Assembly (NCBI RefSeq): GCF_004795255.1 | Contig: NZ_SSBQ01000002.1 | Location: 2,358,001-2,422,000, forward strand | Reading direction: 5' to 3' | Length of the DNA stretch: 64,000 nt | From: Streptomyces sp. RKND-216 | Lineage (GTDB): Bacteria > Actinomycetota > Actinomycetes > Streptomycetales > Streptomycetaceae | In this document: positions 25,057-33,949 of the stretch, piece by piece | How the letters are laid out: each line of letters begins with the position of its first letter | How positions within the stretch are numbered: the stretch's first letter is position 1 | Program-made: the position numbers and the translations under genes | Notes under the pieces: model-generated | Told to the model about the DNA's origin: nothing | The model's database searches: none | The model's input: only the letters and a program-made list of their open reading frames with translations

Positions 25057-25347
25057 TCAGGCCGCGTCGTCCTCCATCGAACGGTTCGCGGACAGCTTCG
25101 CCTTCGCGCGGTCGACGCCGCCCGCGATCTGCTCCGCCATCGCGTCCCGCTGCCGGCGCAGCAGGATGTAGCTCAGCGGCGCGGACAGCACCAGTGCCAG
25201 CAGCAGGATCCAGAGCGGGTTGGACCTGCCGATGCCCTCGGGCAGCACCCCGCTGTACGCCAGCACGGCGGCGAGCACGAGACAGCCGAGGAAGATGCCC
25301 AACCGCAGGGTGGTGTAGCGGAGCGTGGCGTGCGAGGTGCTGCTCAC
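25057..25347 (-). CDS. DUF4229 small membrane protein
   Basis: 96 residues from GTG 25347, chosen because GGAAG stands 8 bp upstream; an ATG at 25389 is less likely. Two membrane helices (LGIFLGCLVLAAVLAYSGVL and PLWILLLALVLSAPLSYILL) are followed by a charged cytoplasmic tail with an amphipathic helix. The pattern fits the actinobacterial DUF4229 family, whose function is unknown. It sits near the menaquinone genes on the same strand. Confidence 0.75.
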   Translation of the reverse strand: MSSTSHATLRYTTLRLGIFLGCLVLAAVLAYSGVLPEGIGRSNPLWILLLALVLSAPLSYILLRRQRDAMAEQIAGGVDRAKAKLSANRSMEDDAA

Positions 25348-25370
25348 GGTCGTTTCTTCCTTCTTCGGGA

Positions 25371-25485
25371 TCAGGTGAGGGTCAGCCACATGGTGACCTC
25401 GTCGCGGTACTCGTCGCCCGCGACCTTGAAGGCGCCGGGCGCCCGCCCGGCCTCCTGGGACGACAGGGACACGCCGCCGACGATA
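25371..25485 (-). other. Possible coding remnant between DUF4229 and mqnE
   Basis: The minus strand reads a plausible protein end (SLSSQEAGRAPGAFKVAGDE, then YRDEVTMWLTLT and TGA). It resembles the last strands of a small cytoplasmic enzyme, but there is no good start codon, and further upstream the frame becomes Arg/Pro-rich. It may be the decayed end of a lost gene or a short unannotated ORF from GTG near 25469. Confidence 0.25.
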
Positions 25486-25563
25486 TCCGGCCGCGCGGCA
25501 CGGGCCCCGCGCCGGGGTCGGGCCGCGGGGCGCCGGCCGGGCGCCGGCGCCCGCGCCCTCGGC

Positions 25564-26730
25564 TCACAGGCGCATGGGCTGCGGCGTTTCGCGCCGCTGG
25601 GCGTCCGGGCCCGGGTACTCGCGGATGACCTCGTAGCGGGTGTTCCGCTCGACCGGCCGGAATCCCGCGTCGCGGATCAGCTCCAGCAGGTCCTCGCGGG
25701 TGAGCTTGTCGGGGGTGCCGAAGTCGTCCGCGTCGTGCGTGATCTTGTATTCGACGACGGACCCGTCCATGTCGTCGGCGCCGTGCTGCAGCGCGAGCTG
25801 CGCGGTCTGCACGCCGTGCATGACCCAGAAGACCTTCACGTGCGGCACGTTGTCGAAGAGCAGGCGGGAGACCGCGAAGGTGCGCAGCGCCTCCGCGCCG
25901 GTGGCCATCGTCGTGCGGGCCTGGAGCCGGTTGCGGACCTTGCCGTCCTGCATGTCGACGAAGTCGTGCTGGTAGCGCAGCGGAATGAAGACCTGGAAGC
26001 CACCGGTCTCGTCCTGGAGTTCACGCAGCCGCAACACGTGGTCGACGCGATGGCGCGGCTCCTCGATGTGGCCGTACAGCATGGTGCACGGGGTCTTCAG
26101 ACCCTTCTCGTGCGCCAGACGGTGAATGCGCGACCAGTCTTCCCAGTGGGTGGCGTGGTCGACGATGTGCTGCCGGACCTCCGGGTCGAAGATCTCCGCG
26201 CCGCCACCGGTCAGCGACTCCAGGCCGGCGTCGATCAGCTCGTCCAGGATCTCCGAGGCGGGCATGCCGGAAATGGTCTCGAAGTGGTGGATCTCGGTGG
26301 CGGTGAAGGCCTTCAGCGACACCGTGTCCGGCAGCGCCTCCTTCAGCGCGCTGAGCGAGCGCGGGTAGTAGCGCCAGGGCAGCGTGGGGTGCAGGCCGTT
26401 GACGATGTGCAGCTCGGTGAGGTTGTCGCCCTCCATCGCCTTGGCGAGCTTGACGGCCTCCTCGATGCGCATGGTGTAGGCGTCCTTCTCCCCCGGCTTG
26501 CGCTGGAAGGAGCAGTACGCGCACGACGCCGTGCACACGTTGGTCATGTTCAGGTGCCGGTTGACGTTGAAGTGGACGACGTCGCCGTTCTTCCGCGTCC
26601 GCACCTCGTGGGCGAGACCGCCCAGCCAGGCGAGGTCGTCGCACGCGTACAGCGCGATGCCGTCCTCACGGGTGAGCCGCTCACCCGAACGGACCTTGTC
26701 CTCCAGCTCGCGCCTGAGCCCAGCGTCCAT
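25564..26730 (-). CDS. mqnE: Aminofutalosine synthase MqnE (radical SAM)
   Basis: 388 residues. It converts 3-[(1-carboxyvinyl)oxy]benzoate to 6-amino-6-deoxyfutalosine with S-adenosylmethionine in the futalosine pathway to menaquinone. The radical-SAM cluster motif CTASCAYC (Cys66, 70, 73) is present, followed by family segments such as ELHIVNGLHP and GGGAEIFDPEVR. ATG 26730 has AGGAGG about 10 bp upstream. Other late pathway genes (UbiX, MqnP, UbiD types) lie within 6 kb. Confidence 0.93.
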   Translation of the reverse strand: MDAGLRRELEDKVRSGERLTREDGIALYACDDLAWLGGLAHEVRTRKNGDVVHFNVNRHLNMTNVCTASCAYCSFQRKPGEKDAYTMRIEEAVKLAKAMEGDNLTELHIVNGLHPTLPWRYYPRSLSALKEALPDTVSLKAFTATEIHHFETISGMPASEILDELIDAGLESLTGGGAEIFDPEVRQHIVDHATHWEDWSRIHRLAHEKGLKTPCTMLYGHIEEPRHRVDHVLRLRELQDETGGFQVFIPLRYQHDFVDMQDGKVRNRLQARTTMATGAEALRTFAVSRLLFDNVPHVKVFWVMHGVQTAQLALQHGADDMDGSVVEYKITHDADDFGTPDKLTREDLLELIRDAGFRPVERNTRYEVIREYPGPDAQRRETPQPMRL

Positions 26731-26798
26731 GCCGCACGCGCCTCCTCGCCTCACGGATTCGGGCGCTTTGCGTACCGGCGCCCCGATCGAGCGTAGCC

Positions 26799-27254
26799 CT
26801 ACACCTCGTCGGGCAGTTCGCCGACCCTGTTCTCCCACTTGGTGGAGAGCACGATCGTGGTCCGGGTGCGGGAGACGCCCTTGGTGCCGGAGAGACGGCG
26901 GATGGTGCGCTCCAGCCCGGCCACGTCCGTCGCGCGGACCTTGAGCATGTAGGAGTCGTCGCCGGCGATGAACCAGCAGTCCTCGATCTCGGCGAGGTCC
27001 CGCATCCGGCCCGCGACCTCCTCGTGGTCGACGGCGTCGGAGAGCTGGATGCCGACCAGCGCCGTGACGCCCAGGCCCAGCGAGGGCGCGTCGACGGTCG
27101 CGCGGTATCCGGTGATGACGCCGGCCGCCTCCAACCGGTTGATGCGGTCGGTGACGCTGGGGCCGGAGAGGCCGACGAGCCGGCCGAGCTCGGCGTACGA
27201 GGCCCTGCCGTTCTCGCGCAGCGCCTGGATGAGCTGTCTGTCCACCGCGTCCAT
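26799..27254 (-). CDS. Lrp/AsnC-family transcriptional regulator
   Basis: 151 residues from ATG 27254 (MDAVDRQLIQALRENGRASY). An N-terminal winged helix-turn-helix (YAELGRLVGLSGPSVTDRINRL) is followed by a RAM ligand-binding domain. The start 17 codons upstream is rejected because the family begins at MDxxDRxLI. It lies between mqnE and the UbiX gene on the same strand, as in other streptomycetes. Its effector and targets cannot be read from the sequence. Confidence 0.88.
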   Translation of the reverse strand: MDAVDRQLIQALRENGRASYAELGRLVGLSGPSVTDRINRLEAAGVITGYRATVDAPSLGLGVTALVGIQLSDAVDHEEVAGRMRDLAEIEDCWFIAGDDSYMLKVRATDVAGLERTIRRLSGTKGVSRTRTTIVLSTKWENRVGELPDEV

Positions 27255-27359
27255 GCGTCCTACGCCTTCCGTCTTCCCGGGTCGGGATTCGAGTGTTTCC
27301 CGCATTCCTCGGATACGAATCTAAGGCATGACCGCGTCATCTCCTGCGGTCGGCCCGTC

Positions 27360-28058
27360 CTACCGGCCGTCCGGCGGGGGCGACGCGTCCCGCGTGACCT
27401 CCCGGCCGCCGCCGAGTTCGCCCCGCCAGCGGCGGTAGAGCTTGTGGGGGACGCCGGCCGCGTCCAGCACCCGGCCGGCGACGAAGTCGACCAGGTCCTG
27501 CGCGTCCCGCACCCCGGCGTAGAAGGCGGGCGAGGCGGGCAGCACCACGGCACCCGCGTCGTCCAGCGTCACCAGGTGGCGCAGCGTCTGACCGGTCAGC
27601 GGCGTCTCCCGGACGGTCACCACCAGCGGCCGCCGTTCCTTCAGCGTCACCGAGGCGGTGCGCTGCAGCAGGTCCTTCGACAGGCCCAGCGCCACGCCCG
27701 CCACGCAGGCCGTGCTCGCGGGCACGACGAGCATGCCGCGCGTCGGGTACGACCCGGACGACGGCCCGGCCGCGAGGTCGCCGGCCGCCCAGTGCCGCAC
27801 GCCGCTCACGTCCACGTCGTACGCGTCCGGGGTGCCGTCGGCGCCGCGGGCGAGCCAGCGGCGCAGGTCCTCCTCGGCGGCCGCGTCGCGGAAGGGATGA
27901 CCGGTCTCGTCCAGGACGGTCAGGCGGGCGGCCCGGCTCACCACCAGGTCCACGGGCTCACCCGCGTGCAGCAGCGCACGCAGCACCGCCGCCGCGTACG
28001 GAGTGCCGGAGGCCCCGGAGACGCCCACGACCCAGGGCCGGCGCTGGCTGGAAGTCAC
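27360..28058 (-). CDS. UbiX-family flavin prenyltransferase
   Basis: 232 residues from GTG 28058. It is predicted to prenylate FMN to make the cofactor of the UbiD-type decarboxylase encoded at 30853-32304. Visible are the N-terminal flavin-binding GVSGASGTPYA, the VVPASTACVAGVALGLSKDL region and VTVRETPLT. It works with the menaquinone genes in its neighbourhood. Slightly longer than most UbiX proteins because of an acidic/Gly loop near residue 70 and a C-terminal extension. Confidence 0.88.
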   Translation of the reverse strand: MTSSQRRPWVVGVSGASGTPYAAAVLRALLHAGEPVDLVVSRAARLTVLDETGHPFRDAAAEEDLRRWLARGADGTPDAYDVDVSGVRHWAAGDLAAGPSSGSYPTRGMLVVPASTACVAGVALGLSKDLLQRTASVTLKERRPLVVTVRETPLTGQTLRHLVTLDDAGAVVLPASPAFYAGVRDAQDLVDFVAGRVLDAAGVPHKLYRRWRGELGGGREVTRDASPPPDGR

Positions 28059-28102
28059 GCACCGAGCGTACGACGTACCCCGGCTGGCCAACGGAGGCGG
28101 TC

Positions 28103-29179
28103 ATGCGGTTGGCTCGGGAGATGCGCGCCTCCCGCTCACCCCGCCGTCACGCCGCCGTCGCCGGCGGTGTCTGCCTGCTGCTGGCCGGAGCAGTCGCCTG
28201 CGGCCCCACCGAAGCCGCGGGGTCGCCCGCCGACACCGTGCGCGGCGCCGTCGACCGGATGACCAGCGAGGAGTCGGCGACAGTCGTCGCCGACCTCGAC
28301 GCCCCGGTCGGCGAGGTGCGGGAACTGCTGTCGGCCTTCGGCCGGGACACCGGCCCGGAACGGGCGCGGCGACTGGCGCAGGCCGAGGTCGCGCTCGCTC
28401 TGGAGGCGGAGACGGTCCTGAACGAGCTGGAGGACTACGGCCCGGAAACCCGGCTGGTGATGGCCCTGTGCCTCGGCGACCGCGACGTGGTGTCGTACAA
28501 GTCGATCGGCGACCGGGTCTACCTGCGGATTCAGCCGAAGGAACTGCTGCGTCACGGCGGGCTCACCCGTCAGGAGCGCGACCGGGTGCGGAGGGTCCTC
28601 CGGGTCGCCGACGACCTGCCCGGCTCGCTGCACTCCGTCGACCGGTTGCTGGGCGGCGGCTGGGTCAGCATGAAGCCCGAGGCGTTCGCGGACTACGCCT
28701 GGGCGCTGGAGGAGTTCACCGGCCTGTCCGTGCACCGCAGCGGCGTGCGCGGCGCGAGCAACGTGCTGGACGGCGACGAGCTGCGCGGCGCGATGGCCGG
28801 GCTGGAGGACGTGCTCACCCGGCACACCGCCTACCGGGTGACCGGGGAGAAGGACGGCGTGCAGCGGCTGCACGCCGAGCTGCCCGCCCGGCGTACGGCG
28901 CGGGCGCTCGCCCCGCTGCTCCAGCCGCTCGGCACCGGCTTCGACCCCGCCGAGGCGGGCGACCGCCGGGTGCCGGCGGAGGTGGTGCTGCGCCGCGGCT
29001 CGCTGGCCGAGGTGCGCTTCGACCTGGGCGGACTGGTCGGCGACGGAGCGGCGGACGTGCCGCTGCGGCTGCGGTTCTCGCCGGGCGACGTGTACTCCCC
29101 GAACCCGCCCCGGAACGCGCCCGAACTGGCGCCGCAGGACCTGCTGGCCGCCGCGCTGTACCGGGCGGCCCGGTCGTAG
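28103..29179 (+). CDS. Putative lipoprotein, function unknown
   Basis: 358 residues with a basic start, a hydrophobic segment (AVAGGVCLLLAGAVACG) and a lipobox-like AVAC, so probably anchored to the outer face of the membrane. GGAGG stands 5 bp before ATG 28103. The remainder is soluble alpha/beta sequence with no motif that I recognise; the pattern of repeated VYLRI, GGGWVSMKPEA and ELRFDL-type strands recalls LppX/LolA-like lipid-binding lipoproteins, but this is weak. It is divergent from the UbiX gene, only 44 bp away. Confidence 0.7.
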   Translation: MRLAREMRASRSPRRHAAVAGGVCLLLAGAVACGPTEAAGSPADTVRGAVDRMTSEESATVVADLDAPVGEVRELLSAFGRDTGPERARRLAQAEVALALEAETVLNELEDYGPETRLVMALCLGDRDVVSYKSIGDRVYLRIQPKELLRHGGLTRQERDRVRRVLRVADDLPGSLHSVDRLLGGGWVSMKPEAFADYAWALEEFTGLSVHRSGVRGASNVLDGDELRGAMAGLEDVLTRHTAYRVTGEKDGVQRLHAELPARRTARALAPLLQPLGTGFDPAEAGDRRVPAEVVLRRGSLAEVRFDLGGLVGDGAADVPLRLRFSPGDVYSPNPPRNAPELAPQDLLAAALYRAARS

Positions 29180-29298
29180 CGGTACCCGGTCGTAGTCCCC
29201 TTGCGCGGCGTACCCCGGGCGCGTGGGGAACCGGGGCGATCCGGGTAGCGTTGCACGGTGAGAGGCACTGGGCTCTCCAGGGGGAGGGGAGGCACACG

Positions 29299-29892
29299 AT
29301 GACGAGCGAGACGACGTACCGGACCGCGTCCGCGCTGAAGCTCATCCTGGTCTGGGTGGGCCTGATGTGGGTGCTGGAGGCGGTCGACTACGCCACCGGT
29401 CACGCGCTGGACCCGTACGGCATCTCGCCCCGGCAGACGGACGAACTGCTGGACATCGTCCCGGCCGCGTTCCTGCACTTCGGCTGGGACCACCTGATGG
29501 CGAACACCGTGCCGCTGCTGGTGCTGGGCTTCATGGCCGCGCTGCGCGGCATCGGCACGTTCCTGGCCGTCTCGCTGATCACCATCCTGGTCAGCGGGCT
29601 GGGCGTGTGGATCACGGCGCCGGTGCCGAGCAACACGGCGGGCGCGTCCGGGCTCGTCTTCGGCCTGTTCGGCTACCTGGTGGTGCGCGGGTTCGTTGAC
29701 CGGCGCATCGCGGACGTCGCGTTGGGCGGCGTGGTGGTCGTGCTGTACGGGTCGATCCTGTGGGGCGTGCTGCCGACGACACCGGGGGTGTCGTGGCAGG
29801 GCCACCTCTTCGGGCTGATCGGCGGCGTGATGGCGGCGTTCATGACCTCGCGGAGGCGCGCGGCGGGCGAGCAGAAACCGGCCTGGCACTGA
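29299..29892 (+). CDS. Rhomboid-family intramembrane serine protease
   Basis: 197 residues, six predicted membrane helices. The catalytic dyad is visible as Ser117 (GASG) and His169 (WQGHLFG), with the conserved HFGWDHLMAN (His60, His65, Asn69) in the second helix. It cleaves transmembrane substrates, which are unknown here. ATG 29299 follows GGGAGGGGAGG. It is convergent with mqnP, with an 18-bp palindrome between. Confidence 0.9.
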   Translation: MTSETTYRTASALKLILVWVGLMWVLEAVDYATGHALDPYGISPRQTDELLDIVPAAFLHFGWDHLMANTVPLLVLGFMAALRGIGTFLAVSLITILVSGLGVWITAPVPSNTAGASGLVFGLFGYLVVRGFVDRRIADVALGGVVVVLYGSILWGVLPTTPGVSWQGHLFGLIGGVMAAFMTSRRRAAGEQKPAWH

Positions 29893-29909
29893 CCCGGCAG
29901 CGACCGGCG

Positions 29910-29927
29910 GCGGCGACGCGTCGCCGC
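29910..29927. terminator. Palindrome between convergent rhomboid and mqnP genes
   Basis: A perfect 18-bp GC palindrome centred on ACGCGT lies in the 64-bp gap between two convergent stop codons, so a bidirectional terminator is the likely role. It has no loop or T-run. Confidence 0.35.
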
Positions 29928-29956
29928 GGTGCCTCACCCCCGCGTGCTGGCACGGC

Positions 29957-30856
29957 TCAGCCCGCGGAGAGACCCCGCAGGGCGAGGTCGGCCAGTGCGC
30001 AGGCGAAGAGCGCCATGCCGATGAAGCCGTTCACCGTGAAGAAGGCCCGGTTCAGGCGGCTCAGGTCGTCCGGCCGCACGATCGCGTGCTCGTACGCGAA
30101 CGCGGCCGTCACGATCGTGAGCCCGGCCCACCACGGCAGGCCCGCGCCCGTCGCGACGCCGAACCACGCGAGCAGCAGCACCGTGACCCCGTGCGCGACG
30201 CGTGCGCCGTACAGCGCGGCCGCGATGCCGAAGCGCGCGGGCACGGACCGCACGCCCTCCGCGCGGTCGGCGGCGACGTCCTGGCAGCCGAAGATCAGGT
30301 CGAAGCCGCCGATCCAGATGCCGACCGCCAGGCCCAGCAGCACCGCCTCCCACGACCAGGCGCCGGTCACCGCGATCCACGCGCCGATCGGCCCGATGGC
30401 CTGCGCGAGTCCGAGGATGGCGTGCGGGAAGTCCGTGAAGCGCTTGCCGTACGGATAGACGACCATCGGCACCACGGCGGCCGGCGCCAGCGCCAGGCAC
30501 AGCGGGTTGAGCAGGGCCGCCGCGCCGAGGAAGACGGCCAGCGAGACCGCCGCGCCGACCTGCGCGGTGCGCACCGACACCGCGCCGGTGACGAGCTCCC
30601 GCCCCGCCGTGCGAGGGTTGCGGGCGTCGATCTCGCGGTCGATGATCCGGTTCGCGGCCATCGCGAACGTCCGCAGGCTCACCATGGCGACGGTGATCAG
30701 CAGCAGCTCCCACCAGTGCACGCGCCCGTCGTCCAGGAACATCGCGGTCAGGGCCGCGATGTAGGCGAAGGGCAGCGCGAACACCGAGTGCTCGATCATC
30801 ACCAGCCGCAGGAACGCGCTCACGGGGCTCGACGTCGCCTGCGCGTTCGAGGTCAC
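29957..30856 (-). CDS. mqnP: Menaquinone biosynthesis prenyltransferase MqnP (UbiA family)
   Basis: 299 residues with about eight membrane helices. Both Asp-rich prenyl-diphosphate/Mg motifs are present: NRIIDREIDARNP and DLIFGCQDVAADRAEGV. It is predicted to attach the polyprenyl chain to the dihydroxynaphthoate precursor in the membrane. The GTG start overlaps the stop of the UbiD gene (GTGA), implying coupled expression. Its context among mqnE, UbiX and UbiD genes distinguishes it from ubiquinone-pathway or haem O enzymes. Confidence 0.92.
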   Translation of the reverse strand: MTSNAQATSSPVSAFLRLVMIEHSVFALPFAYIAALTAMFLDDGRVHWWELLLITVAMVSLRTFAMAANRIIDREIDARNPRTAGRELVTGAVSVRTAQVGAAVSLAVFLGAAALLNPLCLALAPAAVVPMVVYPYGKRFTDFPHAILGLAQAIGPIGAWIAVTGAWSWEAVLLGLAVGIWIGGFDLIFGCQDVAADRAEGVRSVPARFGIAAALYGARVAHGVTVLLLAWFGVATGAGLPWWAGLTIVTAAFAYEHAIVRPDDLSRLNRAFFTVNGFIGMALFACALADLALRGLSAG

Positions 30857-32304
30857 AGGCCGTACTCCTTCCAGCGGCGGTCGACCGTCGCCGCCGTGTC
30901 GGGGTCGGAGAGCACCATGTGCGGCCAGCCGCCGTCGCGGGTGTAGCCCTCCTCGGGCCACTTGGCGGTGGCGTCGATGCCCGCCTTGCCGCCCCAGAAC
31001 TGCTGGTAGGAGGCGTGGTCGAGGTGGTCGACGGGCCCGTCGACCACCTGGAGGTCGCGGGAGTAGTCGGTGTTGCCCAGCGCACGCCAGGCGACCTCGT
31101 GCAGGTCGTGCACGTCGCAGTCCGCGTCGACGACGACGATCAGCTTGGTGAGCGACATCATGTGCGCGCCCCAGATCGCGGACATCACCTTCTGCGCGTG
31201 CTTCGGGTAGCGCTTGTCGATGGAGACGATGGCGCAGTTGTGGAAGCCGCCGGCCTCGGGGAGGTGGTAGTCGACGATGTCCGGGACGATCACCTTGAGC
31301 AGCGGCAGGAAGAAGCGTTCCGTCGCCCGCCCCAGCGGGCCGTCCTCGGTCGGCGGACGGCCGACGACGATGGACTGCAGGACCGGCTTCTTCCGCATCG
31401 TGACGCAGTCGATCGTGAGCGCCGGGAACGGCTCCTGCGGCGTGTAGAAGCCGGTGTGGTCGCCGAACGGGCCCTCCGGCAGCATCTCGCCGGGCTCCAG
31501 CCATCCCTCCAGCACGACCTCCGCATCGGCCGGGACCTGCAGCGGCACCGTCTCGCAGTCGACCATCTCGACGCGCTTGCCCTGGACGAAGCCCGCGAAG
31601 AGGTACTCGTCGATGTCGGCGGGCAGCGGCGCGGTGGAGGCGTAGGTGACGGCGGGCGGGCAGCCGAAGGCGATCGCGACGGGCAGCTTCTCCCCGCGCC
31701 GGGCGGCGACCTGGTAGTGGTTCCGGCTGTCCTTGTGGATCTGCCAGTGCATGCCGATGGTGCGCTTGTCGTGCCGCTGGAGGCGGTAGAGGCCGAGGTT
31801 CCGTACGCCGGACTCCGGGTCCTTCGTGTGGGTGAGGCCGAGGTTGAAGAACGACCCGCCGTCCTCCGGCCAGGTGAACAGCGCGGGCAGCGCGTCCAGG
31901 TCCACGTCGTCGCCGCGCAGCACCACGTCCCTGACCGGGCCGTTACGCACCTTCTTCGGCGGCACGTGCGCCATCGCGCCCAGCTTGCCGAACGCCTCCC
32001 GCATACCGACGAAGCCCTGCGGCAGCTCCGGCTTGAGCAGCCCGCCGATCTTCTCGCTGATCTCGGCGTAGGACGTCAGGCCCAGGGCCTTGAGCAGCCG
32101 CCGGTCGGTGCCGTAGACGTTCATGGCCAGGGGCATCGAGGAACCCTTGACGTTCTCGAAGAGCAGTGCCGGCCCCCCGGACTTCTGCACCCGGTCGACG
32201 ATCTCCCCGACCTCGAGATACGGATCGACCTCCGCCTTGATGCGCTTGAGGTCGCCTTCGCGTTCGAGCGCCCGCAGCAGCGAGCGGAGATCGTCGTATG
32301 CCAT
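30853..32304 (-). CDS. Menaquinone biosynthesis decarboxylase (UbiD family, MqnL-type)
   Basis: 483 residues. Prenylated-FMN-dependent decarboxylase that removes the carboxyl group of the naphthoate intermediate. Family segments include LGLYRLQRHDKRTIGMHWQ, the metal/cofactor-binding GDHTGFYTPQEPFPAL and AIVSIDKRYPKHA. The start at 32304 (MAYDDLRSLLRALE) matches the family; an ATG six codons earlier is possible. It overlaps mqnP by 4 bp, and the UbiX enzyme encoded 2.8 kb away should supply its cofactor. Confidence 0.92.
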   Translation of the reverse strand: MAYDDLRSLLRALEREGDLKRIKAEVDPYLEVGEIVDRVQKSGGPALLFENVKGSSMPLAMNVYGTDRRLLKALGLTSYAEISEKIGGLLKPELPQGFVGMREAFGKLGAMAHVPPKKVRNGPVRDVVLRGDDVDLDALPALFTWPEDGGSFFNLGLTHTKDPESGVRNLGLYRLQRHDKRTIGMHWQIHKDSRNHYQVAARRGEKLPVAIAFGCPPAVTYASTAPLPADIDEYLFAGFVQGKRVEMVDCETVPLQVPADAEVVLEGWLEPGEMLPEGPFGDHTGFYTPQEPFPALTIDCVTMRKKPVLQSIVVGRPPTEDGPLGRATERFFLPLLKVIVPDIVDYHLPEAGGFHNCAIVSIDKRYPKHAQKVMSAIWGAHMMSLTKLIVVVDADCDVHDLHEVAWRALGNTDYSRDLQVVDGPVDHLDHASYQQFWGGKAGIDATAKWPEEGYTRDGGWPHMVLSDPDTAATVDRRWKEYGL

Positions 32305-32383
32305 GGCCTCAGTATCGAGCATGCGGATTCCGGGCCGTTACGCTGGTGTCCGTACACCCGACGCACCCCAGGGGGCGCCCCGC

Positions 32384-32722
32384 ATGCTCAGGTATCTGCC
32401 GTTCCTGTTGGTCCTGGCGATCTGGATCTTCGCCTTCATCGACTGCCTGAACACGCCCGAGAACGAGGTGCGCAAGCTGCCGAAGCTGGCGTGGGTGTTC
32501 ATCGTGCTCCTCTTCGGGCAGGTGCTGATCGGCCCGATCGCCTGGTTCCTGGTCGGCAGGCCGCGGCGGAACGCGCCGTACGGCGCGCAGCGGCCGCAGG
32601 AGCGGCGCTGGGTGGCGCCGGACGACAACCCGGACTTCCTCAAGTCGCTGGGCGAGGAGGACGAGCGCCGCCGCCGCGACACCGGCGGCGGCGACGAGAC
32701 GCCGCCTCCGACGGGCGCCTGA
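32384..32722 (+). CDS. PLDc_N-domain small membrane protein
   Basis: 112 residues. Two membrane helices (YLPFLLVLAIWIFAFIDCL and AWVFIVLLFGQVLIGPIAWF) with the FxxxD...P turn of the phospholipase-D N-terminal (PLDc_N) family, but no HKD catalytic domain. The C-terminal ~45 residues are a charged tail (PDFLKSLGEEDERRRRDTG). Function unknown. It is divergent from the UbiD gene and convergent with ccsB. Confidence 0.75.
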   Translation: MLRYLPFLLVLAIWIFAFIDCLNTPENEVRKLPKLAWVFIVLLFGQVLIGPIAWFLVGRPRRNAPYGAQRPQERRWVAPDDNPDFLKSLGEEDERRRRDTGGGDETPPPTGA

Positions 32723-32779
32723 TCCCTGGCGGGTCGGCCGACGCGTCCGGCGTGCCCGGCGGCCGTCGGCGCGGGCCGT

Positions 32780-32800
32780 GGCGGACCGGCGAGGTCCGCC
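32780..32800. terminator. Hairpin between convergent PLDc_N and ccsB genes
   Basis: Perfect 8-bp arms GGCGGACC/GGTCCGCC with a 5-nt loop (32788-32792), in the 108-bp convergent gap. Probably a terminator for one or both sides. Confidence 0.45.
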
Positions 32801-32830
32801 CGCTCGGGCCGTACCGCCTGCGCCGGGACG

Positions 32831-33949
32831 TCAGATGCCGGCGTAGCTGTGCTTGCCGTTGAAGAAGACGTTGACGCCGTAGTAGTTGAAGAGGAAGCAG
32901 GCGAAGGCGAAGAGCGCCAGGTAGGCGGCCTTGCGGCCCTTCCATCCGGCGGTGGCGCGGGCGTGCAGGTAGCTGGCGTACGCGACCCAGGTGATGAAGG
33001 ACCAGACCTCCTTGGGGTCCCATCCCCAGTAGCGGCCCCAGGCGTCGCCGGCCCAGATGGCGCCCGCGACGATGGTGAAGGTCCAGAAGGGGAAGACGGC
33101 CGCGTTGACCCGGTAGGCGAACTTGTCCAGCGAGGACGACGAGGGCAGCCGCTCCAGCACGGAGGTGGCGAAAGCGCCCGGCCTGCCGCCGCCCAGGAGC
33201 TTGGTCTCGTAGCGGTCGCGGAAGAGGTACAGCACCGAGGTGACGAAACCGAGGTAGAACAGCGCGCCGCAGACGATGGCCAGCGAGACGTGGATCCACA
33301 GCCAGTAGGAGTGGAGCGCGGGGACCAGCTGGTCGGACTCGGTGTAGAGCCAGGTGGTGGCGAGACCGAGGTCGAGGAGCACGGTGGTGACGAGCGGCAG
33401 GCCGATCCAGCGGATGTTCTTCTTCGCCAGCAGGAAACCGAGGTAGGCGCCGACGATCACCATGGAGAACGCGGTGGAGAACTCGTACATGTTCGCCCAC
33501 GGCGCGCGGCCGACGGACAGCGCGCGGGTGAGCACGCCGCCCGCGTGCAGCGCGAAGGCCAGGACGGTCAGCGAGATCGCCATCCGCCCGTAGAGGTCGC
33601 CCTTCTCGTCCCCGCCGGCGGCCCCCGGACCGTCGGGCAGGTCGCCGCGCCGGCCGGCGCTGGAGCGGGTGACGACCTTGGGGCGCTCCAACACGCTCGT
33701 GGAGCCGCCCTTCCTGACCGTGACCGCGGGAGCCGCCTGCCCGGCGGCGTCCTGCGCGGCGGCGTCCTGCCCGGCGGCGGAGGTGAGCGCGGCAGCCGTA
33801 CGGGCCACCTTGCTGCGGCTGCCGAGCACCCACTCGGCGATGTGCGCGACGAACGCGAGGACATAGACGGCCATCGCGGAGTAGATCAGGTAGTTGCTGA
33901 TCTCGGCGAGCGGCTCGTTGGTCGCGGCGGCGATGTTCACCAGGTTCAC
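32831..33949 (-). CDS. ccsB: Cytochrome c biogenesis protein CcsB (haem handling, system II)
   Basis: 372 residues from GTG 33949, which overlaps the resB stop (GTGA). The Trp-rich WGWDPKEVWSFITW haem-binding motif marks the CcsA/CcsB (CcmC/CcmF-like) family, with about eight membrane helices and conserved His in segments such as HAGGVL and HVSLAIV. An Ala/Gln-rich insertion (about residues 45-90) follows the first helix. With ResB it forms the system II cytochrome c synthase that brings haem across the membrane and attaches it to apocytochromes. Confidence 0.92.
   Translation of the reverse strand: MNLVNIAAATNEPLAEISNYLIYSAMAVYVLAFVAHIAEWVLGSRSKVARTAAALTSAAGQDAAAQDAAGQAAPAVTVRKGGSTSVLERPKVVTRSSAGRRGDLPDGPGAAGGDEKGDLYGRMAISLTVLAFALHAGGVLTRALSVGRAPWANMYEFSTAFSMVIVGAYLGFLLAKKNIRWIGLPLVTTVLLDLGLATTWLYTESDQLVPALHSYWLWIHVSLAIVCGALFYLGFVTSVLYLFRDRYETKLLGGGRPGAFATSVLERLPSSSSLDKFAYRVNAAVFPFWTFTIVAGAIWAGDAWGRYWGWDPKEVWSFITWVAYASYLHARATAGWKGRKAAYLALFAFACFLFNYYGVNVFFNGKHSYAGI

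Noticed and set aside
24689..25171. 160-codon plus-strand frame with a good upstream GAGGAGG sequence
   Set aside because: The product is Arg/Gly-rich with no fold, and it lies antisense to the leader peptide and the symporter leader region. The purine-rich sequence appears to be coincidental.
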